A stretch of DNA of 48,664 nucleotides from Phytobacter massiliensis JC163 (lineage in GTDB: Bacteria > Pseudomonadota > Gammaproteobacteria > Enterobacterales > Enterobacteriaceae). Every line of letters begins with the position of its first letter. Positions within the stretch are counted from its first letter, which is position 1. The stretch lies in the NCBI RefSeq assembly GCF_000321045.1, contig NZ_HE578945.1, positions 1,259,029 to 1,307,692 on the forward strand. Direction: 5' to 3'. Both the position numbers and the translations under genes were made by a program. This document shows positions 1 through 7,339 of this stretch, piece by piece. The notes under the pieces are model-generated. The model worked only from the letters and a program-made list of their open reading frames with translations. It was not told the DNA's origin and did not search any database.

Positions 1-555
1 TGCGGCGGCGGCACGGGCATGCAGACTGCCCAGACGCTGGCTGGACTCCGTTGTGAGATGCACCCCGTCGTCCACTGTTTCCAGCCAGTACTTGGGACCG
101 GCGCAGGTAAACAGTGCGGGATGGTCGAGCGCAATCTGCAGTTGTTCCAGCGGTACGAAGCTTGCCGTCATGTTGTAGGCGGTGGCATTGCTTATCTGGT
201 CAAGCAAAACCGGAACCGGATAATCATCACCGGTTGCGGCCGCTATATCTTCCTGAAGATGCTGGCGCAGCTGCATCAGCTGGGCCGTGTATTCGCCCGC
301 TGGCAGTTTTCTGTCCGCTTCGCCCTGCACCCAGTCGATAAACGGCACGCTGTAATGCAGTCCCTGCTGCTTTACATACCCGCAGGTATACGTCACGGCG
401 GTAATAAGGTTGTTGTAAAACACGGATTCACGTTCAAGCTGGTCAATACTCTGCCCACCATTGCCATGCGCCGACCCAATAACTGCCGCATCGCTGTCCA
501 GCCAGTCTTTGTCGAGCAGTTCTGTTGCCATTGCGACAACCGGCGCATACCTGTC
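1..555 (-). pseudogene. SGNH/sialate O-acetylesterase-like phage tail protein, 5'-truncated and cut by window edge
   Basis: An open minus-strand frame runs from an ATG at 531 (open upstream to about 555) to base 1 without a stop. It contains IGSAHGNGGQSIDQLERES and FIDWVQGEAD, the central and QGE(A/S)D blocks of SASA-type SGNH esterases, which in tail proteins usually act on host surface sugars. The N-terminal GQSN-type catalytic serine block is missing, because upstream the DNA switches to a different tail gene in another frame. No ribosome binding site was seen before 531. I infer a 5'-truncated remnant; the 3' part lies outside the window. Confidence 0.6.
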
Positions 556-1373
556 CGGTAAGCGCGGTCTGCATCCAGTACGCCATCCAGCGTGTAGCTC
601 TCAACTTTCTGCGGCACAGGATTGCCGGGCAGCCGACACTGGACGGTTTCCTCCGCCCAGGTCGTCCCGTTGATGTACGTCACGTCCACGCCGTCGTAAT
701 CATCCTGCGAGGGTGCCCGGAACGCTGTCTGCAGTTCTTCGGTTGTCTCCTGCGGCGTAATCATGCCCACCCAGGGTTTAATGCCCTCCCGACCAGCAGA
801 AATCAGCCCGTCAGACAGCAAAAAATAGCCCATGCCGGCACCGGTGATTTTTTGCAGCACCTCCAGGGCAGATTTACTGTCACCCGTGGCCCAGTCGAAC
901 GTCTCATTCCGCGGCGTCCACCAGATTGTTTCCAGCGCGTCTATCGCGACGCTGTCAATCTGGCTGGTCGTGAATCCCAGCGACTCAAGAACATGGTATA
1001 ACGCCCCGCTGATGCTGCGTGAGGTACGCCCACCGCTGTAAATGCGGGTGGGTATTACACTGATGCGGCGATCGGACTGCGCCGCCAGGCGGTTTCCTGT
1101 GCGGACGGACAGAGCGATGGTGGTCACGTTGTTGTACCGGGCGGGACGCTTTGCCAGGCGGGAACGCAGCGCCTGCCAGTAGACGTTATTTACCGTTCTG
1201 GCGCCGCCGATTTTTGTCGTTCGCCGCACCCTGACCTCGTACTGCGCCGCGGGCAGGCCGCTGATGCGGCGGGTGTAACCGTGGCCGTCTGCTGTCTTAT
1301 TACTGAAATTGTATGCCACCGTTTTCCAGGCCCCGGCCGTGGCGGCATTTCTGTACTGAACCAGCACATGCAC
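393..1373 (-). pseudogene. internal fragment of a J-like host-specificity/tail tip protein
   Basis: The frame encodes 326 residues, with J-like sequence recognisable from about 1405 (WIRGDPQTHNVHVLVQYRN, upstream of the first ATG) to about 555 (DADRAYRTGMRRL). Intact J-type proteins are around a thousand residues or more, so both ends are missing. After about 550 the frame reads antisense-like residues while the SGNH frame takes over. Upstream, the NlpC/P60 gene supplies the 5' DNA in a different frame. The family forms the tail tip that contacts the receptor; this fragment is unlikely to function. Confidence 0.6.
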
Positions 1374-1639
1374 ATTATGCGTCTGCGGATCACCACGGAT
1401 CCACAGTAGCAGGCAATGCCTGCGCCCGGAACAGGCTCACAACGTGTCAGGTCCGCCATCAGCCCGCGCGCTTCCCGATCGAGACCGTTATCATCCTTCG
1501 TGACGCCGGCAAAATCAGGCCACGACACCAGGCCAAGGTCCCGCCGGATTTCGTTAACAATGCCAAAGCAGTCGAGCCCGGGGAAAGCGCGGCCGCCTTT
1601 CTGCCAGACGACAGAACGGTATTTTTCAGGACTGAACAT
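1190..1639 (-). pseudogene. truncated C40 (NlpC/P60) tail assembly peptidase, K-like
   Basis: The start is good: AGGAA lies ahead of the ATG at 1639. The first 83 residues look like a phage C40 peptidase, with the catalytic-cysteine context GLDCFGIVNEIRRDLGL. After CYCGSVV (about 1391) the frame runs through DNA that belongs, in another frame, to the J-like gene, giving an arginine-rich nonsense tail to 1190. The His-containing C-terminal half is lost. Such proteins sit in the tail tip and are thought to cut peptidoglycan. Truncation by recombination is inferred from the abrupt loss of family sequence. Confidence 0.6.
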
Positions 1640-1648
1640 GATGATTTC

Positions 1649-1924
1649 CTACTGGAGATAACGAAGACCGGGAAACAGCGGTAGCGTATAGCGAAAACGC
1701 GGCCAGCCTGTATTGAGGATATTAAGGAACCCGGCTCTGATCTGAACCTCACTCGCTTTCCAGTATCCATCTTTAATCTGGAAAACCATTGGTGGTGAGG
1801 CTGGTGAATTCAGGTCTTTTGAAATGTACTGCCGCATTATCAACGAGCCATTGCTCAGGTTAGTTGACAATGAAGATCTACCACTTCTAAAAAGCTCTTT
1901 TTGAGCACCCACGACCTGAACCAT
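1649..1924 (-). CDS. hypothetical phage protein, possibly a 5'-damaged tail gene
   Basis: A 91-residue frame ends 9 bases before the K-like start. I do not recognise it. The C-terminal half (KDGYWKASEVQIRAGFLNILN and a proline-rich end) reads like real protein. The start is doubtful: a stop codon lies two codons upstream and there is no ribosome binding site. Another frame (MSLDGFSRDKVEWFRSWVLK, ATG near 1959) covers the upstream part and closes inside this ORF, so a frameshift or junction near 1870 is possible. Bases 1960-2090 upstream hold no clear gene. Confidence 0.35.
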   Translation of the reverse strand: MVQVVGAQKELFRSGRSSLSTNLSNGSLIMRQYISKDLNSPASPPMVFQIKDGYWKASEVQIRAGFLNILNTGWPRFRYTLPLFPGLRYLQ

Positions 1925-2092
1925 TCGACTTTATCTCGAGAGAATCCATCAAGGCTCATATCCCTATCCCCACTGGTAAAAATGAACATCCTACCCAGGA
2001 ATAGCACAGGCGCAACGGCAAACGATGATTTATTGATCTCAATCGACGGGAACGGGAAAACCGACTGTGGCGGACTGGGTCTTTAAGAAAGC

Positions 2093-2117
2093 AAAAACCC
2101 GCCGGGTGGCGGCTTTT
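2093..2117 (-). terminator. rho-independent terminator of the toxin-antitoxin-like operon
   Basis: Minus-strand stem GCCGCC/GGCGGG with an ACCC loop and T5 tail. It overlaps the original stop codon of the toxin-like gene at 2116-2118, which marks that position as the ancestral gene end. The flanking A/T tracts would also allow termination on the plus strand. Confidence 0.7.
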
Positions 2118-2643
2118 AATCTTCTAACCATTTATCGTCGAACAAGCTGGCATGTTCTTCGAGAGGCATTGGCTTAGATTTTCTGGCATCATAGAAACGA
2201 TAGGTGATTTCAATGATGCTATCCATATAGGTATTTTTTCTGTTGTCGTGTGGGCATCATCAGATAAAAAAAGCGGTCAACATAGCATCTCTTTCGGCAG
2301 TAACCGCGTAAATAAGATATGCATTACTCGATGGCTTAGAATTTACAGACCCCGTTCTCCATTTAGTCCATGCAGCCTCAGTAGCGGAGTAACCTTTATC
2401 TGTAGGATAGGTTCCTTGATCGACATGAGCCTTTCGAACACTCAGAGAGAGTATCTCCTCTGGTCTCGCAAAGCTTGAATCTTGCCCAAGAGAAGGATGG
2501 AACCCGGTAGCCCAGTACTGCTTAAAAGCATCTTTCAAATCAGTCAAAGAAAAATCACCAACCCCTTCCATTTTCCGCATCTCAGCGCTGAAGGTTGGCG
2601 AAAGGTAAACTGTTCCTTTGAATTTTTGATTATTGCTAGTCAC
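2116..2643 (-). pseudogene. YafO-like toxin gene with internal tandem stops
   Basis: The start is GTG at 2643, two bases after the stop of the upstream small gene. Residues 1-127 show a YafO-like layout: FKQYWATGFHPSLGQD, then a basic WTKWRTG and SSNAYLIYAV. YafO family members are ribosome-dependent mRNA interferases. The frame hits TGATGA at 2257-2262, just after a T7 run (A7 on plus, 2266-2272). Past these stops the same frame resumes convincing protein (NRKNTYMDSIIEITYRFYD, ending FDDKWLED) to a stop at 2116 inside a terminator. Removing one T from T7 and adding one base about 15 bases later would join both halves into 175 residues. I infer an inactivated toxin; the family call rests on pattern only. 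Confidence 0.5.
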
Positions 2644-2645
2644 TT

Positions 2646-2834
2646 TTATGCGATTTCGAATGAACCATCACATGTTCTTGACATAGCCTCGGCCATTCTA
2701 CGAGAAATATCGGTAGCCTTTTTCGGGGAGATAGTCACAAGCTTAACAGAGTGAGTCTTCTGACCATTTGCCCATGCAGCCATCTCAGCTCGCACTCGGC
2801 GCTGCTGTGGCATTACAAAGGTAAATGTTGTCAT
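2646..2834 (-). CDS. small antitoxin-like protein, first gene of a two-gene operon
   Basis: A 62-residue basic N-terminus protein (MTTFTFVMPQQRRVRAEMAA) with a strong GGAGG ribosome binding site 5 bases before the ATG. Two bases separate it from the YafO-like gene, and a perfect palindrome lies about 45 bases upstream. This two-gene layout with self-operator matches a type II antitoxin-toxin operon; the sequence itself I do not recognise as a named antitoxin family. If the toxin gene is dead, this gene may be a leftover or may still bind its operator. Confidence 0.55.
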   Translation of the reverse strand: MTTFTFVMPQQRRVRAEMAAWANGQKTHSVKLVTISPKKATDISRRMAEAMSRTCDGSFEIA

Positions 2835-2877
2835 AAAACCTCCGATAGCAATCTTGACGATGTCGTCAGTTTAATAC

Positions 2878-2897
2878 CTTGCTCATATTTGAGCAAG
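2878..2897 (-). promoter_or_regulatory. palindromic operator at antitoxin-toxin promoter
   Basis: CTTGCTCATATTTGAGCAAG is a perfect 8+8 inverted repeat with a 4-base centre. On the minus strand it overlaps a possible promoter, TTGCTC, 17 bases, TAAACT, and lies upstream of the GGAGG of the small gene at 2834. Autorepression by the small protein is inferred. Confidence 0.5.
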
Positions 2898-2952
2898 CCT
2901 CAAGACAATCTAGGGCAAACCATGGCGATCCAAAATGCATTGAATTGAGAAA

Positions 2953-3642
2953 TTACAGAGCCTTTGCCTGCCGGCGCTTGCGTCGCGCAAAGTAGTCATC
3001 TGCCGCGGTATCGTATTCTTCCCGGGTGTACCCCTTCTGTTCAGGGTATTTAGCGACCAGCATCATCTGGAACTCTGTCATCGTCAGTTGTGCGGCCTCT
3101 TCTTTGCTGACGTTGAAGTGGTTTCGCGCAGCAATGATGTAATCCGATGCCCTGAATTCATTTGTGGGCTCGTTCGATTCGTAGCGCTGTAGCTTACGTA
3201 ACTTGGCCTGGCCGATAATGCCGTGCATCATCAGACTTTGAGCGATGATGACCATATCCTGAGGCGGCAAAATACCCCGCCGCCACATAAAGCCCCGCTT
3301 TCGGCTTTTACCTGGCTTCATCCAGCCGATCAGCTCTCCCACATCATCCTCGCAGCATGCGGACAAAACCGTATGCGCAGCCATGATCGCCTTACGGCTC
3401 AGTATGCCGCTCTGTATGTAGCTAATAACATATTCAGGCAGGCGGTCATATTCTGAGTGGATGTAGGATTCAGCGGCCTTCTGGATGAGGGAAGTCACTT
3501 CATCATTGCAGAGATCGTAAAACGTCTGAACAATTTCTACAGGCTCGCCAATACTGGACATTGCTAGGAGTGACGGGCGGAAAAAATAGTCCTTATCCCC
3601 GACACTGATAAGGCATTCGCCAAACTCTTTAACTGGTGTCAT
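2953..3642 (-). CDS. phage tail-region protein, DUF6246 family
   Basis: A 229-residue soluble protein starting MTPVKEFGECLISVGDKDYF and ending in a basic tail (RRKRRQAKAL). I recognise it as the DUF6246 type found in tail operons of lambdoid prophages, near the tape measure gene. The exact role is unknown; a tail assembly chaperone is a guess from position. It is the only full-length morphogenesis-region gene left here; no tape measure follows it. The gap 2835-2952 holds only the operator region. Confidence 0.7.
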   Translation of the reverse strand: MTPVKEFGECLISVGDKDYFFRPSLLAMSSIGEPVEIVQTFYDLCNDEVTSLIQKAAESYIHSEYDRLPEYVISYIQSGILSRKAIMAAHTVLSACCEDDVGELIGWMKPGKSRKRGFMWRRGILPPQDMVIIAQSLMMHGIIGQAKLRKLQRYESNEPTNEFRASDYIIAARNHFNVSKEEAAQLTMTEFQMMLVAKYPEQKGYTREEYDTAADDYFARRKRRQAKAL

Positions 3643-3659
3643 CTTTCCCCCATAAGCAA

Positions 3660-3684
3660 AATCAAGGGCAGATGTGCTGCCCTT
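3660..3684. terminator. bidirectional hairpin
   Basis: Inverted repeat AAGGGCAG / CTGCCCTT with A/T tracts on both sides (AAAATC and TTTGTTTT), between the 35-residue ORF and the DUF6246 gene. It could attenuate minus-strand transcription between them. Confidence 0.5.
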
Positions 3685-3692
3685 TGTTTTGC

Positions 3693-3800
3693 CTACACAG
3701 TGACGGTTACGGTGTGGGTTACTCGGGTGTATGGCTGCCAGTTGTCGGAGTCAATGAAGTTAACTGGCGGATATGGTCTGCGTTCGTCATCGCTCGCCAT
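3693..3800 (-). CDS. small phage tail-region protein
   Basis: A 35-residue ORF (MASDDERRPYPPVNFIDSDN, ending VTHTVTVTV) with CTGGAG eight bases before the ATG. Acidic start and threonine/valine beta-like tail. It precedes DUF6246 in the same direction. I do not know a function; the ribosome binding site and position support it being real. Confidence 0.5.
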   Translation of the reverse strand: MASDDERRPYPPVNFIDSDNWQPYTRVTHTVTVTV

Positions 3801-3856
3801 GAGACGCTCCAGGGTTTAACTCGCTATAACGATGAGGCTGCCCATTTTGATGGCAT

Positions 3857-3886
3857 TAAAAAGCCACCAGCTACAACCAGTGGCTC
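3857..3886 (-). terminator. terminator
   Basis: Minus-strand stem GAGCCACTGG / CTGGTGGCT followed by T5. It resembles the hairpins at 3929 and 4705. Confidence 0.6.
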
Positions 3887-3928
3887 ACAGCTGAAAGACT
3901 CTCTTGGATGTGCGCGTGCGATGTGCAT

Positions 3929-3957
3929 AAAAAAGCCACCGCTACTGGGGTGGCTTC
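3929..3957 (-). terminator. terminator of the small membrane protein gene
   Basis: Minus-strand stem AAGCCACC / GGTGGCTT with a T6 tail, 24 bases after the stop of the gene at 3981. Confidence 0.65.
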
Positions 3958-3980
3958 AATGCATAAAATTTCGAGAGGAC

Positions 3981-4205
3981 TCACCGCTTAGATAAGAACT
4001 TGCCCAGTAGCATCAAAAAGACAGCGATTCCAACAGGTACCCCAATAAATGGCGTCGCAAAAGCGCTGACACCCGCAGCTGCAGCCATCCCACCTAACGT
4101 GCTAAACATCAATGGAATGATTAACATGATGATTGCCTGAGGTATTCCGGACTTCCAAAGCACCAACACCATAATGACAACAAAAATCACAATCAGAAAA
4201 GGCAT
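3981..4205 (-). CDS. small hydrophobic membrane protein, prophage accessory gene
   Basis: About 74 residues, almost wholly hydrophobic, with two to three membrane segments: residues 1-18 (MPFLIVIFVVIMVLVLW), 22-40 and 50-70, ending in GKFLSKR. A GTG just before the ATG could also start it; CAGGGA lies upstream. It has its own terminator. Position outside the usual lysis cassette suggests a moron such as a membrane exclusion factor, but nothing in the sequence proves this. It is not an obvious holin paralogue. Confidence 0.55.
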   Translation of the reverse strand: MPFLIVIFVVIMVLVLWKSGIPQAIIMLIIPLMFSTLGGMAAAAGVSAFATPFIGVPVGIAVFLMLLGKFLSKR

Positions 4206-4363
4206 CACTTAGTATCCCTGAGTTAAAAACCCTATGTACACAACGGCTAATTTTCTAATTTCTTTAGCTACTTTTTCTCATAGTCTGCGATAAGGCAATT
4301 CTTAACAATTTATCAAGCGAGCGCTATTTGATGCTCTGTTTTAGATGGTGACTTGTAACCAAC

Positions 4364-4386
4364 AAAAAACCGCCCGTAGGCGGCTT
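4364..4386 (-). terminator. terminator
   Basis: Minus-strand stem GCCGCC / GGGCGG with T6, directly after the stop codon of the 48-residue gene. Confidence 0.75.
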
Positions 4387-4390
4387 TGAT

Positions 4391-4537
4391 TCATTCTGGC
4401 TGCTTATCGCCAGACTCTGGCGCAACACCCGGATCATCTTTTTGGGTTTTATCAGTGCGATCTTGCTGGTCGTTTTCACCGTAGCCCGGGATAGGACTAA
4501 AGTCTGGATGATCACCTTCAACTGGACGGTCAGTCAT
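4391..4537 (-). CDS. small acidic prophage protein
   Basis: A 48-residue ORF (MTDRPVEGDHPDFSPIPGYG, ending SGDKQPE) with an excellent AGGAGG ribosome binding site 6 bases upstream and a terminator straight after its stop. It is very acidic and proline/glycine-rich, probably unstructured, with no membrane segment. Function unknown. It is a complete gene-plus-terminator cassette, typical of prophage accessory genes. Confidence 0.65.
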   Translation of the reverse strand: MTDRPVEGDHPDFSPIPGYGENDQQDRTDKTQKDDPGVAPESGDKQPE

Positions 4538-4704
4538 ACACACCTCCTCTTTATGTTGGAAACTTTAAGTGTAGACAATAGGGTATCTTCCCCCAAAGCG
4601 ATCATCGTAGAAGGCTGGGTCAGCGATTTCCTTTTCCTGATGGTGTTATGCCTGGTCACCCCGTTTACGCAGTCGCGATGGATAGGACTGGCGCGCGATA
4701 AGCA

Positions 4705-4738
4705 ATAAAAAAGCCACCAGCATTAACTGGCGGCTTTT
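4705..4738. terminator. bidirectional terminator
   Basis: AAAAAAGCCACCAG / CTGGCGGCTTTT, a long stem with A and T tracts on both sides. The stretch 4540-4704 between it and the 48-residue gene holds no supported gene. Confidence 0.65.
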
Positions 4739-4848
4739 GTAAAAAACTATGAAGGGGAACAAAAAACAACAATGTTTATGAGAATACTCTCATTCAAGCC
4801 CCAAGTAGTTTCTTTACATTGGTAGTGTAACGAATTTGCATTTGCAAG

Positions 4849-4890
4849 CCTCAGAAACAGCCTGGATTTCCTGTTTCTGAGGTTTTTTTT
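4849..4890 (+). terminator. strong plus-strand terminator without an upstream gene
   Basis: A perfect 12-bp inverted repeat CCTCAGAAACAG / CTGTTTCTGAGG followed by T8. No plus-strand coding region precedes it, so it may end a small RNA. From 4893 to 5278 I see no supported gene. Confidence 0.75.
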
Positions 4891-5278
4891 ACAGAACTCT
4901 CAGGCCTGTAAATTTTTTACGCTTCCGCGATTATTATTAGCTGATTAACTATAAAAGGAGTCAGCAGGAGCCACCCGGCACTTTCCCCCTCATGGTTATG
5001 TCAGCATCCCTGATTTAACTGCTGTTTCAGTCACTTTGGGACCACGGAAATTTAGACCATTTCAGGATGAATGCAAGCCTTTTTACAAAATCCTTGCGGG
5101 TAAACTGCTTATGGGCCATGCTCCCAACCCAACTGGAACATCTTCCATGCTCTTTCAGCGGCTGCGCTCGAGCCATGAGTATTTGGCTCCTTATTGCCGC
5201 TGATAACCGGTATGCATCCGTCTACATGCAACATGACACTTCGACAGTGGCTCAGCTGTAATGCCTTAGCAATCAGCG

Positions 5279-5332
5279 TCAGGGCGGGCTACAGCACGGC
5301 ACGCTGCCATCCTGCGGTTTTACTTCGCTCAT
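5279..5332 (-). CDS. possible 17-residue peptide after Rz
   Basis: ATG at 5332 with GAGGAAATT before it, encoding MSEVKPQDGSVPCCSPP. It starts 12 bases after the Rz stop and could be the 5' stub of a gene lost when the packaging region was deleted. Very short, so uncertain. Confidence 0.3.
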   Translation of the reverse strand: MSEVKPQDGSVPCCSPP

Positions 5333-5343
5333 AATTTCCTCGG

Positions 5344-5814
5344 TTATTTAAGGCACTGCTGCCTGATGTAGTCCTGCAAGTAGTTCACTTGCCCGGTGAT
5401 GGTTTCGATTCCTGCCCTGAGACGCCAATAATCCCGCTCAGCGGATCGAGTAAGTTGGGGGCCGGTAGCATCGCCCAGGCTGGTGGAGCTGGCCGTTCCG
5501 TTCGCGGCACAGGTTGCGTTGAGCTGCAGCCGACGCTTGCCAACAGCAACATCACGTTCAAGCTGATCAATAGTTTCCTGGGCATCAGCCAGCTCCTTCG
5601 TGTATTTGGCATCAAGAACAGCCACATCGCGCTGGCGCACCTGCATGTCGTTGATGGTGGCGTTCGCCAGACTGAGCGCCTGCGTTTTCTCGTCACGTTG
5701 CTTTTTGTACTCAATGGCGCTGTCACGGTACCGGTTGACCAGAACTGCCAGCACGCCAATCAGCACCAGCACCACCAGCGATAGCCAGTACCTCTTCAGT
5801 AGTGCCTGGATCAT
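5344..5814 (-). CDS. Rz-like inner-membrane spanin
   Basis: 156 residues: a short basic start, one signal-anchor segment (residues 9-26, [18 protein letters not shown]), then a long charged coiled coil (about 30-95) and a conserved Rz-type end ([20 protein letters not shown]). With Rz1 it forms the spanin that fuses inner and outer membranes at the last step of lysis. Its ATG overlaps the endolysin stop by four bases, so translation is probably coupled. It looks intact. Confidence 0.85.
   Translation of the reverse strand: MIQALLKRYWLSLVVLVLIGVLAVLVNRYRDSAIEYKKQRDEKTQALSLANATINDMQVRQRDVAVLDAKYTKELADAQETIDQLERDVAVGKRRLQLNATCAANGTASSTSLGDATGPQLTRSAERDYWRLRAGIETITGQVNYLQDYIRQQCLK
5385..5585 (-). 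CDS. Rz1-like outer-membrane spanin lipoprotein, nested in Rz
   Basis: A 66-residue ORF wholly inside Rz in another frame, the classic lambda arrangement. It starts [20 protein letters not shown], a signal peptide with a lipobox ending at Cys20, followed by a proline-rich mature part ([16 protein letters not shown]). After lipidation it would sit in the outer membrane and bind Rz across the periplasm. The start at 5585 is chosen because it gives the proper signal peptide. Confidence 0.8.
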   Translation of the reverse strand: MPRKLLISLNVMLLLASVGCSSTQPVPRTERPAPPAWAMLPAPNLLDPLSGIIGVSGQESKPSPGK

Positions 5815-6437
5815 AACAATGCCGCTTGTGCCCGGTTGTAGCGCAGACGGCGGTCTTCAATGCCGTTATGGCCACCATTGATAATCTGCGTAATGCGTTC
5901 CAGGTCTCCCGAATAAAGCAGACACCCGCTGGTGACATAGAACCATGCCGCCGAGCGCGCCGCGTTTCGATCCTGCTCCAGTAGCTCCGGGCTGGTTACC
6001 AGGTCGAGTTTCAGCGCCGAGCCGCAGTCACGGTAATTAGCCAGGCCGGTGATCTGAATCAGCCCGCGACCGCGATACTTCCATCCGTCGCCGGATGCGT
6101 TATTACCGAGGCGCTTGCTATACACCAGATTTGCGATAGCGCGCTGGCGTTCCAGAGTCAGCGCTTTTTCGTAAGAACGCCGGCCAAGCATATTGGCCTG
6201 ATCCTGAGTAAGCCGCCCGGCGCGAACGAAACCTGCCAGTCCGGCCACGCTGTAATTCATGCTTTCCACCAGCCGGGTAAAGCCGACCGATTCATGCCCG
6301 GTCTGAGCAATAAACATCGCCTGGTCAACAGGGGCAGTAATGCCGAATTCTTTCATCGCCGCATCGATGTGCGGAAACCAGCGCGCAGCTAACCCGGCGC
6401 TTAAACCAGCCGCCTGCTGAAATTTTGTTAGGTTCAT
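5811..6437 (-). CDS. phage endolysin, glycoside hydrolase family 19 (chitinase-like)
   Basis: 208 residues of the GH19-like endolysin type: [12 protein letters not shown] near residues 43-54 carries the catalytic glutamate, and [19 protein letters not shown] near 121-139 is the family signature. It hydrolyses the glycan strand of peptidoglycan. No signal peptide is present, so release depends on a holin. It overlaps the upstream holin-like gene and Rz by four bases each, forming a tight lysis operon. Confidence 0.88.
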   Translation of the reverse strand: MNLTKFQQAAGLSAGLAARWFPHIDAAMKEFGITAPVDQAMFIAQTGHESVGFTRLVESMNYSVAGLAGFVRAGRLTQDQANMLGRRSYEKALTLERQRAIANLVYSKRLGNNASGDGWKYRGRGLIQITGLANYRDCGSALKLDLVTSPELLEQDRNAARSAAWFYVTSGCLLYSGDLERITQIINGGHNGIEDRRLRYNRAQAALL

Positions 6438-6718
6438 TCGGGCCTCAGTACCTGAAACAGACGCGCCACATTTCCCCGTGCGCGGAACACGGCAGCGCAG
6501 ATGATTAAGTTGATGATGACCGACGCCCAGTGAACATGGACGTAAAAGTCAAAGAAATAACGGAACGGCACCGAGGCATACGCCAGAATAATCAGGTATG
6601 CCAGCCATGATGCCCACCAGCGATGACGCGCGCCCGGCTTACGGAAAAGCATCAGGCGCAGCACAATGGCTGAACACGTCGCTACGTTGGTCAGTACCAG
6701 CGGATCACTTATTACCAT
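6434..6718 (-). CDS. phage holin-family membrane protein
   Basis: 94 residues with three hydrophobic segments (about 8-24, 36-53, 62-79) and a basic end. GGGGGAG precedes the ATG. It overlaps both neighbours, lying between the other holin-like gene and the endolysin. Pairs of small membrane proteins here are common in lambdoid phages: holin plus antiholin or a second holin. Which is which cannot be told from sequence. Confidence 0.7.
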   Translation of the reverse strand: MVISDPLVLTNVATCSAIVLRLMLFRKPGARHRWWASWLAYLIILAYASVPFRYFFDFYVHVHWASVIINLIICAAVFRARGNVARLFQVLRPE

Positions 6719-7085
6719 TGGCTCCCCCTCTCCACCGCTGAAACCACTGAGCGGGGTCCTGCTGGCTGGCGAACGTCAGGATTTTGATCGTCAATGCAGA
6801 AAGAATTACAGTCCCTAGTGCATCAAGCGGCTTGTCTTCGTAGTGCGTCAGGCTGGCAAGCTTTGAACCCACCAGCCCTGCGCCGTAGACCCCGGCGATG
6901 TAAGAAACAACGAAATAGGCAGCACGACGTATCAGGGTTAAATCAGCAGCTGTGGCTACATAAAAGACCGCACCGGCAAAAGCGCCAAAAACGACACCAT
7001 AATCCGTGCCGGTCAGCAGACCATAGATACTCGCACCAGTAAGCGCAGCGCCACCTGCGACAGTTCCGGAAACCGGATCGGACAT
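6705..7085 (-). CDS. putative phage holin
   Basis: 126 residues: a glycine/alanine-rich start (MSDPVSGTVAGGAALTGASI), three to four membrane segments (about 18-48, 54-72, 91-106) and a charged tail ([14 protein letters not shown]). It is the first gene of the lysis cassette after the late leader and terminator at 7131. The family forms inner-membrane holes that release the endolysin. It overlaps the next gene by 14 bases. Confidence 0.7.
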   Translation of the reverse strand: MSDPVSGTVAGGAALTGASIYGLLTGTDYGVVFGAFAGAVFYVATAADLTLIRRAAYFVVSYIAGVYGAGLVGSKLASLTHYEDKPLDALGTVILSALTIKILTFASQQDPAQWFQRWRGGANGNK

Positions 7086-7130
7086 GAAGCCCCCTCATTG
7101 CTGTGCATCCTCTCGGGTAAGAGGGGAAAT

Positions 7131-7155
7131 AAAAAAAGCCCACCGAAGTGAGCTT
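7131..7155 (-). terminator. terminator before the lysis genes, probable target of Q antitermination
   Basis: Minus-strand stem AGCTCAC / GTGGGCT with a TTCG loop and T7, between the tRNA and the first holin gene. A terminator here makes sense if Q lets late transcription run through it. Confidence 0.7.
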
Positions 7156-7212
7156 TCATGCCCTGTTACGGTGGGCCACCGCCGGGTGCAAACCGGAAAC
7201 AGGCTGGATATC

Positions 7213-7289
7213 TGGTCCGCCGACGAGGATTTGAACCCCGGACGCACCGCTTAGAAGGCGGTTGCTCTTTCCTGCTGAGCTATCGGCGG
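7213..7289 (-). tRNA. tRNA-Arg (anticodon TCT)
   Basis: A full cloverleaf on the minus strand: acceptor CCGCCGA pairs with TCGGCGG, D arm GCTC/GAGC, anticodon stem ACCGC/GCGGT with loop CTTCTAA, T arm CGGGG/CCTCG with TTCAAAT, discriminator A and encoded CCA. It reads AGA, a rare codon in enterobacteria. Stx-type phages also carry arginine tRNAs between Q and lysis genes, where they supply rare codons in late expression. Confidence 0.93.
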
Positions 7290-7339
7290 CGAAAAAAAAG
7301 CCTGCTCGGACGAACAGGCTATCAGGTACAGCATCTCTG

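Noticed and set aside
1901-2086. 61-residue plus-strand ORF
   Set aside because: It lies antisense to tail-operon DNA and has no binding site.
4442-4708. 88-residue plus-strand ORF ending before a terminator
   Set aside because: Half of it is antisense to the well-supported 48-residue gene and it lacks a ribosome binding site.
5067-5261. 64-residue plus-strand ORF in the post-Rz gap
   Set aside because: No binding site, no recognisable features; likely chance.
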